NCBI GenBank assembly: GCA_004554385.1
Contig: SFMO01000126.1
Coordinates: forward strand, 1-59,366
Reading direction: 5' to 3'
DNA from: Ruminococcus flavefaciens
GTDB taxonomy: Bacteria > Bacillota > Clostridia > Oscillospirales > Ruminococcaceae
Length of the DNA: 59,366 nucleotides
Shown here: positions 43,400-51,905 of the stretch, in pieces
Layout of the letters: every line of letters begins with the position of its first letter
Numbering within the stretch: position 1 is the first letter of the stretch
Position numbers and translations under genes: made by a program
The notes under the pieces: model-generated
The model's database searches: none
Told to the model about the DNA's origin: nothing
Seen by the model: the letters and a program-made list of their open reading frames with translations, nothing else

Positions 43400-43777
43400 T
43401 CAGAATACACTTGTAACAAGCGGCGTTTCGCCGCTTTTCAGCATTTCAAGCATATGTCGGAGCTCCGACAGCTCTGCTGCCATTTCGTCCTCCTCATTTT
43501 CCGTGAGATGTTCTATCCGCGAGCACAGACGGTCTATCTCAACAAGCTTGTCATATTTCAGCAGCACCGAAGCCTTTTTGCGGAAGCTCTCCCAATCCTC
43601 GTTCATCTGCCTTGCTTTATCGGCAGCTCCCGAAGTATCCCCCATTTCTTCAAGGTCGTATATCACGTTTATCTCTGAGAGGATCACGTCACAGCAGCGG
43701 TTCACCCATATTCCCGAAAAAATGCTCACGCCTATGAGGAGCAGAAGTATTGCTCCGCTTACACTAACTCTTGTCAT
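43400..43777 (-). CDS. DUF4363 family protein
   Basis: 125 residues: N-terminal membrane helix (SGAILLLLIGVSIFSGIWV) followed by a helical, charged extracellular part (DWESFRKKASVLLKYDKLVEIDRLCSRIEHL). Such proteins are usually encoded next to DUF421 proteins, as here, where its start overlaps the end of the DUF421 gene by 14 bases. Exact function is unknown. Confidence 0.82.
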   Translation of the reverse strand: MTRVSVSGAILLLLIGVSIFSGIWVNRCCDVILSEINVIYDLEEMGDTSGAADKARQMNEDWESFRKKASVLLKYDKLVEIDRLCSRIEHLTENEEDEMAAELSELRHMLEMLKSGETPLVTSVF

Positions 43778-44480
43778 TTTTCAACCTCAAGTTCACGATT
43801 TTCGGCGGAGTCCCCTGCTTATCGGCGATAAAGCAGTTCCCTGCCGTGTCAGCTGTCATAATGAATACGTCGTGGGTGCTCATTTTCTGCTTCTCCAGCA
43901 GCATTTCCACCACTCCCCTGCTCAGCTTCAATGACTCCATAGCCTGCGGAATGAATCTTCCGTCTGAGATGATAAGCACAGGGGGATCGGAGCACTCTGC
44001 CGACAGATTCATATCGCTTCTTGTGGGAGTATCCTCCGAAGGTTTTTTCATAACCGAAACGCTTCCTGTCGTCTCAACAATAGCGTACTGCACCTCGCTG
44101 AGATCGAATATATCCTTGCTTCTCAGCGCCATGAGAAGATCATCTGCGGAAAAACGCAGTTCACGGAGAATATCCCTCTCTATGCAGCCGTTTCTTACGA
44201 TTATCTTCGGACTTCCCGAAATAAGCTTTCTGAGCCTTGGCAGCTTCAGATTCAGCCATGACACCATGACCTCAAAGCACACCAGTGCCAGTATAGGCGT
44301 AACTCCGACGATAATCGGGATATTTACGTCCTCAATAGGAAGTGTCGCTATATTTGATACCAGTATAGTTATGACCAGTTCAGAGGGCTGAAGCTCTCCG
44401 AGCTGACGTTTTCCCATGAGCCGCACTGCAAATATTACCAGAATATACAGCATTATGGAACGAATAAGCACAACGGACAT
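43764..44480 (-). CDS. DUF421 / YetF-type membrane protein
   Basis: 238 residues: three N-terminal helices with the conserved FAVRLMGKRQLGELQPSELVITILVSNIA, then the cytoplasmic domain SPKIIVRNGCIERDILRELRFSADDLLMALR with two repeats. Sporulating Firmicutes carry several such proteins, some linked to spore germination or envelope functions. The Shine-Dalgarno AAAGGAG (44489-44495) lies within the 3' arm of the upstream terminator hairpin. Confidence 0.88.
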   Translation of the reverse strand: MSVVLIRSIMLYILVIFAVRLMGKRQLGELQPSELVITILVSNIATLPIEDVNIPIIVGVTPILALVCFEVMVSWLNLKLPRLRKLISGSPKIIVRNGCIERDILRELRFSADDLLMALRSKDIFDLSEVQYAIVETTGSVSVMKKPSEDTPTRSDMNLSAECSDPPVLIISDGRFIPQAMESLKLSRGVVEMLLEKQKMSTHDVFIMTADTAGNCFIADKQGTPPKIVNLRLKNDKS

Positions 44481-44527
44481 AAAAACAGCTCCTTTCAGGG
44501 TATTATCCCTCAGAAGGAGCTGTTTAT
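44481..44527 (-). terminator. Terminator of the cytidylate-kinase-like gene, holding the DUF421 ribosome site
   Basis: Minus strand: AAACAGCTCCTT pairs with AAGGAGCTGTTT with an inner AGGG/CCCT extension, then TTTTT and immediately the ATG of the DUF421 gene. Confidence 0.8.
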
Positions 44528-44533
44528 TCTTTA

Positions 44534-45157
44534 TTATTCAGCAAAACGGCTGTTATACTCCTGATAAGCCTTTACAATGAGCTCCGCACAGAGCTCATCT
44601 CCCAGCTCGGCGCTGTTGAGGCAGAGTGAATACTGATCCTTATCCTGCCAGCGCTTGCCTGTATTGACATTATAGAAGGTCTCGCGGCGCTTATCCGCCT
44701 TTTTCATAACAGACTCAGCCTTGTTCTCTTCTATATCATAGTCCTTCACAGCGCGCTTCATGCGCTCCTCAGGATCTGCATATATATATACGCTGAAGCA
44801 GCCCTTATCCTCAAGGATATAGTTTCCGCATCTGCCCACGAGAACAAAGCTTTGTTCTTTTTCGGCTATTTCATTTATGATACGGCTCTCCATTATGAAT
44901 ACCTTATCAGAAAGGGGGAGATTCTCCTCCATAGTTCTTGCAGGATTAGCCGAAAGCAGCAGAGAATATAAGAAGCTTGTAGGGACATTCTCCTCAGCGC
45001 TTTCAAGGTTGCTGATATCAAGTCCGCATCTTTCGGCTGTCATTTTCAGTATCTGTCGATTATAGCAGTTAATGCCAAGCTTGTTTGCTGCAAGCTGACC
45101 GATGACGCTTCCGCCGCTTCCGTATTGACGTTCGATTGTGATGATAGGTTTTTTCAT
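44534..45157 (-). CDS. Cytidylate-kinase-like protein
   Basis: 207 residues with a P-loop kinase fold: ITIERQYGSGGSVIGQLAANKLG at the N-terminus (an unusual P-loop), FVLVGRCGNYIL, and Arg-rich lid RMKRAVKDYDIEENKAESVMKKADKRRETFY. The cytidylate kinase-like family is widespread in Clostridia; the substrate is not proven. ATG 45157 with GGGGG 9 bases upstream; the frame extends to 45211 without support. Monocistronic with its own promoter and terminator. Confidence 0.87.
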   Translation of the reverse strand: MKKPIITIERQYGSGGSVIGQLAANKLGINCYNRQILKMTAERCGLDISNLESAEENVPTSFLYSLLLSANPARTMEENLPLSDKVFIMESRIINEIAEKEQSFVLVGRCGNYILEDKGCFSVYIYADPEERMKRAVKDYDIEENKAESVMKKADKRRETFYNVNTGKRWQDKDQYSLCLNSAELGDELCAELIVKAYQEYNSRFAE

Positions 45158-45215
45158 CGGTGATACCCCCAAACATAAATTATTACTTAGACTTTGATAA
45201 AATAAACACAATAGT

Positions 45216-45243
45216 ATTATATCACATTTTGCACATATTTCAA
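45216..45243 (-). promoter_or_regulatory. Promoter of the cytidylate-kinase-like gene
   Basis: Minus strand TTGAAA, 16 bases, TATAAT with TGA extension. Confidence 0.65.
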
Positions 45244-45331
45244 GTCATTATGCAGTGGTAATTGTTCAAAAAGCAGCATTTCTATGTTTTCAACAATTTG
45301 GCAGCACCTGATTTGTGCATTTTTTTAAAAT

Positions 45332-45368
45332 AAAAATCTCCCGTCGCATAAAACAACAGGAGATCTTA
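45332..45368 (-). terminator. Terminator of gdhA
   Basis: Minus strand AGATCTCCTGTTG pairs imperfectly with ACGGGAGATTTTT, then more T. Confidence 0.75.
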
Positions 45369-45412
45369 GGTTTACTTAACTGATTATTCTGATATAAGCC
45401 GTCCGTTCAGGA

Positions 45413-46780
45413 TCAAACACAACCCTGAGCCTTCATTGCCTCAGCAACCTTGAGGAAGCCTGCGATGTTAGCGCCTGCCATGTAGTTGCCAGCCATACCA
45501 TACTCCTTAGCAGCATCGTCGCAAGCCTTGAAGATAGACTTCATAATGCCGTGGAGCTTCTCGTCAACCTCTTCGAATGTCCAGCTGAGTCTCTCGCTGT
45601 TCTGGCTCATTTCGAGACCTGATGTAGCAACACCGCCAGCGTTAGCAGCCTTTGCAGGACCATAGAGAAGACCATTTGAGAGATATGTCTCGATAGCCTC
45701 AGGAGTTGAAGGCATGTTAGCACCCTCAGCGATAGCAAAAGCACCGTTAGCAACGATAGCCTTAGCACCGTCACCGTTGATCTCGTTCTGTGTAGCGCAA
45801 GGAAGAGCGATATCAAGCTTGATTCCGCCTGCATTGCACTTGAGAGTCCAAACGCTGCCCTCGTGGTACTCAGCGTTCTTGTGTGAAGTTCTGCCGATGT
45901 ATTCCTTGATACGTCCGCGCTCAACCTCCTTGATCTGCTTAACGAGATCAAGCTCGATTCCGTCAGGATCGTAGATATAACCGTTTGAGTCAGAAACTGT
46001 AACTACCTTAGCGCCGTACTGAGTAGCCTTCTCTGTAGCGTAGATAGCAACGTTACCTGAACCTGAGATAACAACTGTCTTGCCCTCGAAGCTCTTGCCG
46101 TTAGCCTGGAGCATTTCATTTGTGAAGTAGCAAAGACCGTAGCCTGTAGCCTCTGTTCTTGCGAGTGAACCGCCGTATGTAAGGCCCTTACCTGTGAGAA
46201 CGCCAACGAACTCGTTGCGGAGTCTCTTGTACTGACCGAACATGAAGCCGATCTCTCTTGCGCCTGTTCCGATATCACCTGCAGGAACGTCGCAGTCAGC
46301 ACCGATGTGCTTTGAAAGCTCTGTCATGAAGCTCTGGCAGAAACGCATGATCTCTCCGTCGCTCTTGCCCTTAGGGTCGAAGTCGGAACCGCCCTTACCG
46401 CCGCCCATAGGCAGTGTTGTAAGGCTGTTCTTGAATACCTGCTCGAAACCAAGGAACTTGATGATTCCGAGATATACTGATGGGTGAAGTCTGATACCGC
46501 CCTTGTAAGGTCCGATAGCAGAGTTGAACTGTACTCTGAAACCTCTGTTTACCTGTACCTTGCCGTTGTCATCAACCCAAGGAACACGGAACATGATCTG
46601 TCTCTCAGGCTCAACGATTCTGTCGAATACGCCTGCATCGATAAGGTCCTGTCTCTTTTCAGCAACAGGCTGAAGTGTCTCAAGAACCTCTGTAACAGCC
46701 TGGATAAACTCAGGCTCACCCGGATTTCTCTTCTTAACTGTTTCTAAAAGATCGATAAGATACTGATTTTTTAACGCCAT
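45413..46780 (-). CDS. gdhA: Glutamate dehydrogenase, NADP-type hexameric
   Basis: Reductive amination of 2-oxoglutarate to glutamate, main ammonia-assimilation route in ruminal and gut Clostridia. 455 residues: PYKGGIRLHPSV, PMGGGKGGSDFDPKGKSD with the catalytic Lys, DVPAGDIGTGAREIGFMFGQYKRL, and VVISGSGNVAIYATEKA (nucleotide-binding). AAAGGAGG precedes the ATG. It has a strong promoter and own terminator. Cofactor choice is inferred from length and from overall resemblance to the 450-residue NADP group. Confidence 0.96.
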   Translation of the reverse strand: MALKNQYLIDLLETVKKRNPGEPEFIQAVTEVLETLQPVAEKRQDLIDAGVFDRIVEPERQIMFRVPWVDDNGKVQVNRGFRVQFNSAIGPYKGGIRLHPSVYLGIIKFLGFEQVFKNSLTTLPMGGGKGGSDFDPKGKSDGEIMRFCQSFMTELSKHIGADCDVPAGDIGTGAREIGFMFGQYKRLRNEFVGVLTGKGLTYGGSLARTEATGYGLCYFTNEMLQANGKSFEGKTVVISGSGNVAIYATEKATQYGAKVVTVSDSNGYIYDPDGIELDLVKQIKEVERGRIKEYIGRTSHKNAEYHEGSVWTLKCNAGGIKLDIALPCATQNEINGDGAKAIVANGAFAIAEGANMPSTPEAIETYLSNGLLYGPAKAANAGGVATSGLEMSQNSERLSWTFEEVDEKLHGIMKSIFKACDDAAKEYGMAGNYMAGANIAGFLKVAEAMKAQGCV

Positions 46781-46831
46781 TGTTAAAAAACCTCCTTTAC
46801 AAAATTCTGCGATTTCCGCAGTTCACAATCA

Positions 46832-46860
46832 ATTATAACACTCCGATTCTTATTTTGCAA
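46832..46860 (-). promoter_or_regulatory. gdhA promoter
   Basis: Minus strand TTGCAA, 17 bases, TATAAT with TGT extended element. The rest of the spacer to 47048 is AT-rich and shows no gene. Confidence 0.75.
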
Positions 46861-47048
46861 TACCTTAAAGTGCTGAATTTATATTTTTTCTCGTTTTTAG
46901 GCTTACCGCACAAAAATTCACTTGCGTTTTTGTGTATTCTGTCAACATATTTGTATGTCTACACAGATTCTCACAGCAAATTTTGTAAGATATGGTTCAC
47001 ACACCTGCTCCTTCGACGAAATATCGGGATTTATTTTCATTTTGTATA

Positions 47049-47077
47049 TTGATTTTTTTCGGAGTTTATTGTATAAT
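47049..47077 (+). promoter_or_regulatory. Promoter of the HD-protein gene
   Basis: TTGATT, 17 bases, TATAAT. Confidence 0.65.
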
Positions 47078-47134
47078 ATCTGTATCGGAGTTTCCGATAT
47101 ATGAGAGACAAAAGACAACAAGGGGGAAAACAGA

Positions 47135-47641
47135 ATGCTTAAAGCAATATGTTCCCGCAAAGAGCTCACCACCAACAGCTACTACGAATGTGTAAAAGAT
47201 ATAATCGGCTGTCAGCAGGTACAGGAGCTCAGATCCATCACTCACCATCTATCCACAACGCGCTTTCAGCATTGCGTGAATGTTTCCTACTACACTTATG
47301 TGGTATGCAGGAAATTCAATCTAAATGCCCGTTCTGCCGCAAGAGCAGGACTTCTTCACGATCTCTTCTACTACGACAGGAAGCAGTACAACTCGGCAAA
47401 GACAAGGTATCAGGCTTCACACAGCTTCAACCATGCCATGCTCGCTTCTGCAAACGCTTCGGAGATCACAAGCATCACACGCCTTGAGCGCGATATGATA
47501 GAAAAGCATATGTGGCCGGCAACAAGACCATTGCCAAAATACAAGGAAACATATATCATCACAATCATCGATAAATACTGTGCTATACTGGAATTCTGCG
47601 TACCGAAGGTACAGCGCATCGTTCACAGAAAAACACAGTAA
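47135..47641 (+). CDS. HD domain protein
   Basis: 168-residue putative metal-dependent phosphohydrolase. TTRFQHCVNVSYYTYVVCRKF supplies the first His, AARAGLLHDLFYYD the HD pair, and HSFNHAMLASANA and MIEKHMWP further metal ligands. The substrate is unknown; short HD proteins often act on nucleotides or phospho-compounds. AGGGGGAAA lies before the ATG. It is followed after 25 bases by the MetY-type gene, perhaps in one transcript. Confidence 0.85.
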   Translation: MLKAICSRKELTTNSYYECVKDIIGCQQVQELRSITHHLSTTRFQHCVNVSYYTYVVCRKFNLNARSAARAGLLHDLFYYDRKQYNSAKTRYQASHSFNHAMLASANASEITSITRLERDMIEKHMWPATRPLPKYKETYIITIIDKYCAILEFCVPKVQRIVHRKTQ

Positions 47642-47666
47642 TATTATACAACGGAGGTATCCTACA

Positions 47667-48935
47667 ATGAAGATCGAAACCAAATGCCTGCATGCAGGCT
47701 ACACACCAAAGAATACTGAGCCGAGAGTAGTTCCTATAGTTCAGAGCACTACTTACGTCTATGACTCTACAGACGATGTGGCAGCAGTATTCGATGATCC
47801 TACCAAAAGTCTTATCTATTCGCGCTTTGAAAACCCAACAGTTATGGCTGTTGAGGACAAGATCGCCGCTCTTGAGGGCGGTATCGGCGCAATGTGTACC
47901 TCCAGCGGTCAGGCAGCTTCCCTGCTCTCACTGCTCAACATCTTAAAGGCAGGAGACAGCTTCATCTCAGCTGCTACTATCTACGGCGGTACTATCAACC
48001 TTTTCGCATACACACTGAAAAAGCTCGGAATTGAATGTATTTTTGTTGACGCAGATGCCTCCGAATCAGAGATAAGAGCTGCCTTCAAGCCCAACACAAA
48101 GGCTGTTTTCGGTGAGGCTCTCGCAAATCCCGCTCTTACAGTATTCGATATAGAGAAATTTGCGAAGATCGCTCATGAGAACGGTGTTCCTCTCATCATC
48201 GACAACACCTTCCCTACTCCTATCCTCTGCAGACCTTTCGAGTTCGGTGCGGATATCGTTATCCACTCCACAACAAAGTATATGGACGGTCACGCAGTTC
48301 AGGGCGGCGGCGTTATCGTTGATTCGGGCAACTTTGACTGGACAAACGGCAAGTTCCCTGAGTTCACAGAGCCCGATGAGAGCTACCACGGAACTATATA
48401 TACAAAGGCTTACGGCAAGGCTGCTTACATTATCAAAGCAAGAATGCAGCTTATGAGAGACTTCGGCTGCTACCCTTCAGCACAGTCAGCATTCTACCTA
48501 AACCTCGGTCTTGAGACACTTCACATCCGTATGAAGGAATACTGCGTAAATGCTATGAAGGTGGCTGAGTACCTCGAAGCCAACGAGCACGTTGAGTCAG
48601 TCAACTATCCCGGACTTGCAAGCAGCAAGTACCACGAGCTTGCAAAGAAGTACCTCCCCAACGGTACAAGCGGCGTTATCTCATTCATCATAAAGGGCGG
48701 CAAGAATACAGCTATCAAGTTCATGGACTCTCTCAAGCTTGCTTCAAACGAAGTTCACGTTGCCGATATCCGCACCTGTGTACTTCACCCTGCAAGTGCT
48801 ACACACCGTCAGCTCACCGATGAACAGCTCATCGCAGCAGGCATCAACGGCGGTCTCGTAAGACTTTCCGTAGGACTTGAAAATGTTGAGGATATCCTCG
48901 ACGACCTCAGACAGGCATTTGCAGCTCTCGATTGA
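47667..48935 (+). CDS. metY: O-acetylhomoserine sulfhydrylase (Cys/Met metabolism PLP enzyme)
   Basis: 422 residues of the Cys/Met PLP family. MKIETKCLHAGYTPKNTEPR, IYSRFENPTVMAVEDKIAALEGG, TSSGQAASLLSLLN, and VIHSTTKYMDGHAVQGGG with the PLP-binding Lys. The length and the long VDSGNFDWTNGKFPEFTEPD insertion favour the O-acetylhomoserine sulfhydrylase group, which makes homocysteine from sulfide; a methionine gamma-lyase role is less likely. ATG 47667 has CGGAGG upstream; the frame extends upstream through the HD gene, without a start site. Confidence 0.92.
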   Translation: MKIETKCLHAGYTPKNTEPRVVPIVQSTTYVYDSTDDVAAVFDDPTKSLIYSRFENPTVMAVEDKIAALEGGIGAMCTSSGQAASLLSLLNILKAGDSFISAATIYGGTINLFAYTLKKLGIECIFVDADASESEIRAAFKPNTKAVFGEALANPALTVFDIEKFAKIAHENGVPLIIDNTFPTPILCRPFEFGADIVIHSTTKYMDGHAVQGGGVIVDSGNFDWTNGKFPEFTEPDESYHGTIYTKAYGKAAYIIKARMQLMRDFGCYPSAQSAFYLNLGLETLHIRMKEYCVNAMKVAEYLEANEHVESVNYPGLASSKYHELAKKYLPNGTSGVISFIIKGGKNTAIKFMDSLKLASNEVHVADIRTCVLHPASATHRQLTDEQLIAAGINGGLVRLSVGLENVEDILDDLRQAFAALD

Positions 48936-48995
48936 TCCATATCCCAGACCTACCAATTCATTCAAGCACGAGCCATTAAAAAAGAGGTAATAATT

Positions 48996-49526
48996 ATGAA
49001 AACACTTATAGTATACTCATCACAGACAGGTTTCACCAAAAGATATGCAGAATGGCTGGCAGAAAAGCTGAGTGCCGAAATAATGACTTTTAAGGACGCC
49101 CACAAAAAGGACGATAATTATTTTGATCCATACGACGCCATAATCTATGGCGGCTGGGTGGCTGTCGAAAAGATACGAAATGCAGACTGGTTCACCAGCA
49201 GGATCGCAAAATGGCAAAGCAAAAGGCTGGCTATGTTCTGCGTCGGCGCAAGTCCTGCGAAATACTCGGGAGTAAACAATCTTCTGGACAGGTCACTTAC
49301 CGACGAGCAGAAAAAATTCGCAAAGGTATTCTACTGCGAGGGCGGTCTCAACTATGACAAAATGCCCCTCAGTTCAAAAATGCTGATGAAGACCTTTGCC
49401 GCAATGCTCAACGGCAAAAAGGACAAATCCCCCGATGACATCGCAATGGCTGAGCACGTTTCAAAGTCGGGAGACTACACCGACAGAAAGTATATCGAGC
49501 CGATCGCGGCTTACATAACGCAATAA
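48996..49526 (+). CDS. Flavodoxin-like protein
   Basis: 176 residues. YSSQTGFTKRYAEWLAEKL is the FMN phosphate-binding loop, followed by YDAIIYGGWV and FCVGASPAKYSG. It resembles the flavodoxin family related to protoporphyrinogen oxidase HemG in size but its partner is unknown. GAGGTAATAATT lies before the ATG. Followed by a terminator. Confidence 0.88.
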   Translation: MKTLIVYSSQTGFTKRYAEWLAEKLSAEIMTFKDAHKKDDNYFDPYDAIIYGGWVAVEKIRNADWFTSRIAKWQSKRLAMFCVGASPAKYSGVNNLLDRSLTDEQKKFAKVFYCEGGLNYDKMPLSSKMLMKTFAAMLNGKKDKSPDDIAMAEHVSKSGDYTDRKYIEPIAAYITQ

Positions 49527-49558
49527 AAATATCCCGCACCTTTCCGGTGCGGGATTTC
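49526..49558 (+). terminator. Terminator after the flavodoxin gene
   Basis: ATCCCGCACC pairs with GGTGCGGGAT across 5 bases; the T-run is short. Confidence 0.8.
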
Positions 49559-49560
49559 TG

Positions 49561-50025
49561 TTAGTCCTTTCTGAAAAGCTCCTTCAGTACGAGTGCGCCG
49601 CCTGCGGCTGTCATGCCGAACATTACTATAAATGTAAAGGCGCTGGAGCGTATCCAGTGAAGATGTGTTGTCATCATTACACTGAGCAGAACTATTATGA
49701 TTCCTATCGAAAGCACTACCCAGCCGAATATCTTTTTATCCATGAGAAAAAGCATTACTATGCCTATAATTATCGGAAGCATTATCAGTCCGTTAGGAAG
49801 TCCGAAGCTTCCTATCCTGAAAAATGATCCTCCGTATCCCCATGTGCTTGTGACCTCGATATTCTGGAATATCATGAACAATCCGCCGCCGAGAAGAAGA
49901 AGTCCGACAAAAAACGTCAGCAGACGATTTCCTTCCTTCTTGTTTGCAGACCGTACACTGTCACGGGTCTCAAGAAGCTCCTTGTACATTTTGTCGAGTT
50001 CCTTGTCCTTGTCTGTCTTCGGCAT
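49561..50025 (-). CDS. Hypothetical membrane protein with four helices
   Basis: 154 residues. The first 38 are polar and charged (KTDKDKELDKMYKELLETRDSV), followed by four membrane segments (LLTFFVGLLLLGGGLFMIF, GLIMLPIIIGIVMLFLM, GWVVLSIGIIIVLLSV, FTFIVMFGMTAAGGALVL). No family recognised. ATG 50025 has GGGGGG 7 bases upstream; an ATG at 50040 lies inside that ribosome site. It diverges from the zinc operon. Confidence 0.75.
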   Translation of the reverse strand: MPKTDKDKELDKMYKELLETRDSVRSANKKEGNRLLTFFVGLLLLGGGLFMIFQNIEVTSTWGYGGSFFRIGSFGLPNGLIMLPIIIGIVMLFLMDKKIFGWVVLSIGIIIVLLSVMMTTHLHWIRSSAFTFIVMFGMTAAGGALVLKELFRKD

Positions 50026-50057
50026 AATACCGCCCCCCATATCAATATTACAAGGTT

Positions 50058-50086
50058 ATTATACATTAAAGAGCAGTAATTGTCAA
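50058..50086 (-). promoter_or_regulatory. Promoter of the four-helix membrane protein gene
   Basis: Perfect TTGACA-N17-TATAAT on the minus strand. Confidence 0.92.
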
Positions 50087-50126
50087 GTATACCTCTGTGA
50101 GAGCAATATGTTTTTTCAAAAAGCCC

Positions 50127-50155
50127 TTGACAAACTGTAAAACATGGTATATAAT
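50127..50155 (+). promoter_or_regulatory. Promoter of the zinc-type ABC operon
   Basis: Perfect TTGACA-N17-TATAAT. Confidence 0.93.
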
Positions 50156-50159
50156 AAAT

Positions 50160-50174
50160 TGAAAATGATTATCA
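50160..50174 (+). promoter_or_regulatory. Fur-family (probably Zur) operator
   Basis: TGAAAATGATTATCA matches the 7-1-7 palindrome TGATAATNATTATCA in all but one position. It covers the predicted RNA start of the metal-uptake operon, the place for metal-dependent repression. Confidence 0.78.
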
Positions 50175-50199
50175 AATTCAAATATGAGGTGTTATTCAT

Positions 50200-51186
50200 A
50201 TGTTCTCAAAAGGCAGACTCATGTCTCTGACATTATCCGCAGCTTTGGCTGCTTCAGTATTCACAGGCTGTGCAAGCACTAATGCTTCAAAGAAGAGCGA
50301 CAAGCTCAGCATAGTCTGCACCACCTTCTCTGAATATGACTGGACACGGAATATCGTCGGCGATACAGACAGCGCTGAGGTAACTTATCTTCTCGGCAGC
50401 GGCGTCGACCTCCACAACTATCAGCCCACTGCACAGGATATGCTCGCTGTCTCAGACTGCGATATTCTCATGTACATCGGCGGTGAGTCCGAGAAATGGG
50501 TAACTGATTCACTGAAGGATGCAAAAAATAAGGAGATGAAAACTCTCAGGCTCTTTGATGTTCTCGGTCAGAGCATCAAGGAGGAGGAACTGAAGGAAGG
50601 CATGGAGCCCGAGGAGGAAGAAGAGGGCGAAGAGGAGGAAGGTCCCGAGTACGACGAGCACGTATGGCTCTCAGTTAAGAATGCTGAGGTCATCTGCGAG
50701 GCTATATGTGACTGTGTCTGCGAAAAAGACCCTGCAAATGCCGAAAAGTACCGCGCTAATCTTGATTCCTATGAGGCAGAGCTCAAAGCTCTCGACGACG
50801 GCTATGCCGAAATGGCTGAAAAGTCCGAAAACAAGACAGTTCTCTTTGGAGACCGTTTCCCCTTCCGCTACCTCGTCGACGACTACGGCATAGACTACTA
50901 TGCGGCTTTTCTCGGCTGCTCGGCTGAAACTGCCGCAAGCTTCGAGACTATTGCAAGACTTGCTAAAAAGGTTGACCAGCTCGACCTCGATACTGTATTC
51001 ATCATTGAAAACTCTGATGATTCCATTGCCAAGTCCATAATCACCAACGCCAAGAAAAAGGACGTTTCTATTGAGAAGCTCAACTCACTGCAGTCAGTGA
51101 CCACCAACGACATCAAAAACGGAGCTTCCTATATTTCGCTTATGAACGAAAATCTTGAAACTTTGAAGAGGGTGCTTGATAAATGA
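50200..51186 (+). CDS. znuA: Metal ABC transporter substrate-binding lipoprotein (ZnuA-like)
   Basis: 328 residues. Lipoprotein signal ends in VFTGC (Cys24). Cluster 9 metal-binding protein: GSGVDLHNYQPTAQDML and YDEHVWLSVKNA each give a His ligand, and the C-terminal YYAAFLGCSAETAASFETIARLAKKV region is conserved. Where many relatives have a His-rich loop, there is an acidic run (residues about 130-152, mostly Glu). The usual third His site reads GDRFPFRYLVDDYG. GAGGTG upstream of ATG. Zinc is the likely metal because of the Fur-type box and the gene order. Confidence 0.92.
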   Translation: MFSKGRLMSLTLSAALAASVFTGCASTNASKKSDKLSIVCTTFSEYDWTRNIVGDTDSAEVTYLLGSGVDLHNYQPTAQDMLAVSDCDILMYIGGESEKWVTDSLKDAKNKEMKTLRLFDVLGQSIKEEELKEGMEPEEEEEGEEEEGPEYDEHVWLSVKNAEVICEAICDCVCEKDPANAEKYRANLDSYEAELKALDDGYAEMAEKSENKTVLFGDRFPFRYLVDDYGIDYYAAFLGCSAETAASFETIARLAKKVDQLDLDTVFIIENSDDSIAKSIITNAKKKDVSIEKLNSLQSVTTNDIKNGASYISLMNENLETLKRVLDK

Positions 51187-51905
51187 GTGCACTGCTTAAA
51201 TGCGAAAAGGTCTCTCTCGGCTATGAGGGCGACGTTATCGCCAAAGACCTTAACTTCACCGTCAGCAGCGGCGATTACCTCTGTATCGTCGGTGAAAACG
51301 GCTCGGGCAAGAGTACGCTTATAAAGGCTCTTCTCGGACTGAAGCCCCCCGTCAGCGGCAAAATAGAGCTCTGCGGCGGAATGGGCAAAAATGAGATTGG
51401 CTACCTTCCGCAGCAGACCATGGTGCAGAGAGACTTCCCTGCCTCAGTCAGGGAGATCGTTCTTTCGGGCTGTATGAACCGCTGCGGACTTCGTCCCTTT
51501 TACAATAAGGAGGAGAAAAAACTTGCTCACGACATGATGAGAAGGCTTGAGATAGAGCCTCTAACCAAGCGCTGCTACAGGGAGCTTTCGGGCGGTCAGC
51601 AGCAACGTGTGCTCCTTGCAAGAGCACTGTGCGCCGCAAGGAAGATGATACTCCTTGACGAGCCTGTGACAGGTCTCGACCCCAAGGCTACCAACGAGAT
51701 GTATGAGCTTATCGACAGTCTCAACAAAAAGGACGGCATCACCGTCATCATGGTCTCACATGACATGAACGCCGCTGTGAGATATGCCTCACATATACTG
51801 CATATTGGTGGAAAACAGCTGTTTTTCGGAACAAAAGAGGACTATATGAACAGCAGGATAGGACAGGCTTTCCTTTCTGTTATGGGAGGTGATGACAATG
51901 AGTGA
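51183..51905 (+). CDS. znuC: Metal ABC transporter ATPase (ZnuC-like)
   Basis: 240-residue ATPase: Walker A GENGSGKSTLIKAL near residue 36, Q-loop GYLPQQT, signature LSGGQQQRVLLARAL near residue 138, Walker B MILLDEPVTGLDP, and the switch His in MVSHDM. It overlaps the znuA stop by 4 bases and znuB by 8 bases, so the three are translationally coupled. Confidence 0.94.
   Translation: MSALLKCEKVSLGYEGDVIAKDLNFTVSSGDYLCIVGENGSGKSTLIKALLGLKPPVSGKIELCGGMGKNEIGYLPQQTMVQRDFPASVREIVLSGCMNRCGLRPFYNKEEKKLAHDMMRRLEIEPLTKRCYRELSGGQQQRVLLARALCAARKMILLDEPVTGLDPKATNEMYELIDSLNKKDGITVIMVSHDMNAAVRYASHILHIGGKQLFFGTKEDYMNSRIGQAFLSVMGGDDNE

Noticed and set aside
47580..47666. N-terminal extension of the MetY-type protein into the HD gene
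   Set aside because: A strong ribosome site precedes ATG 47667 and the extra residues overlap the HD gene in another frame.
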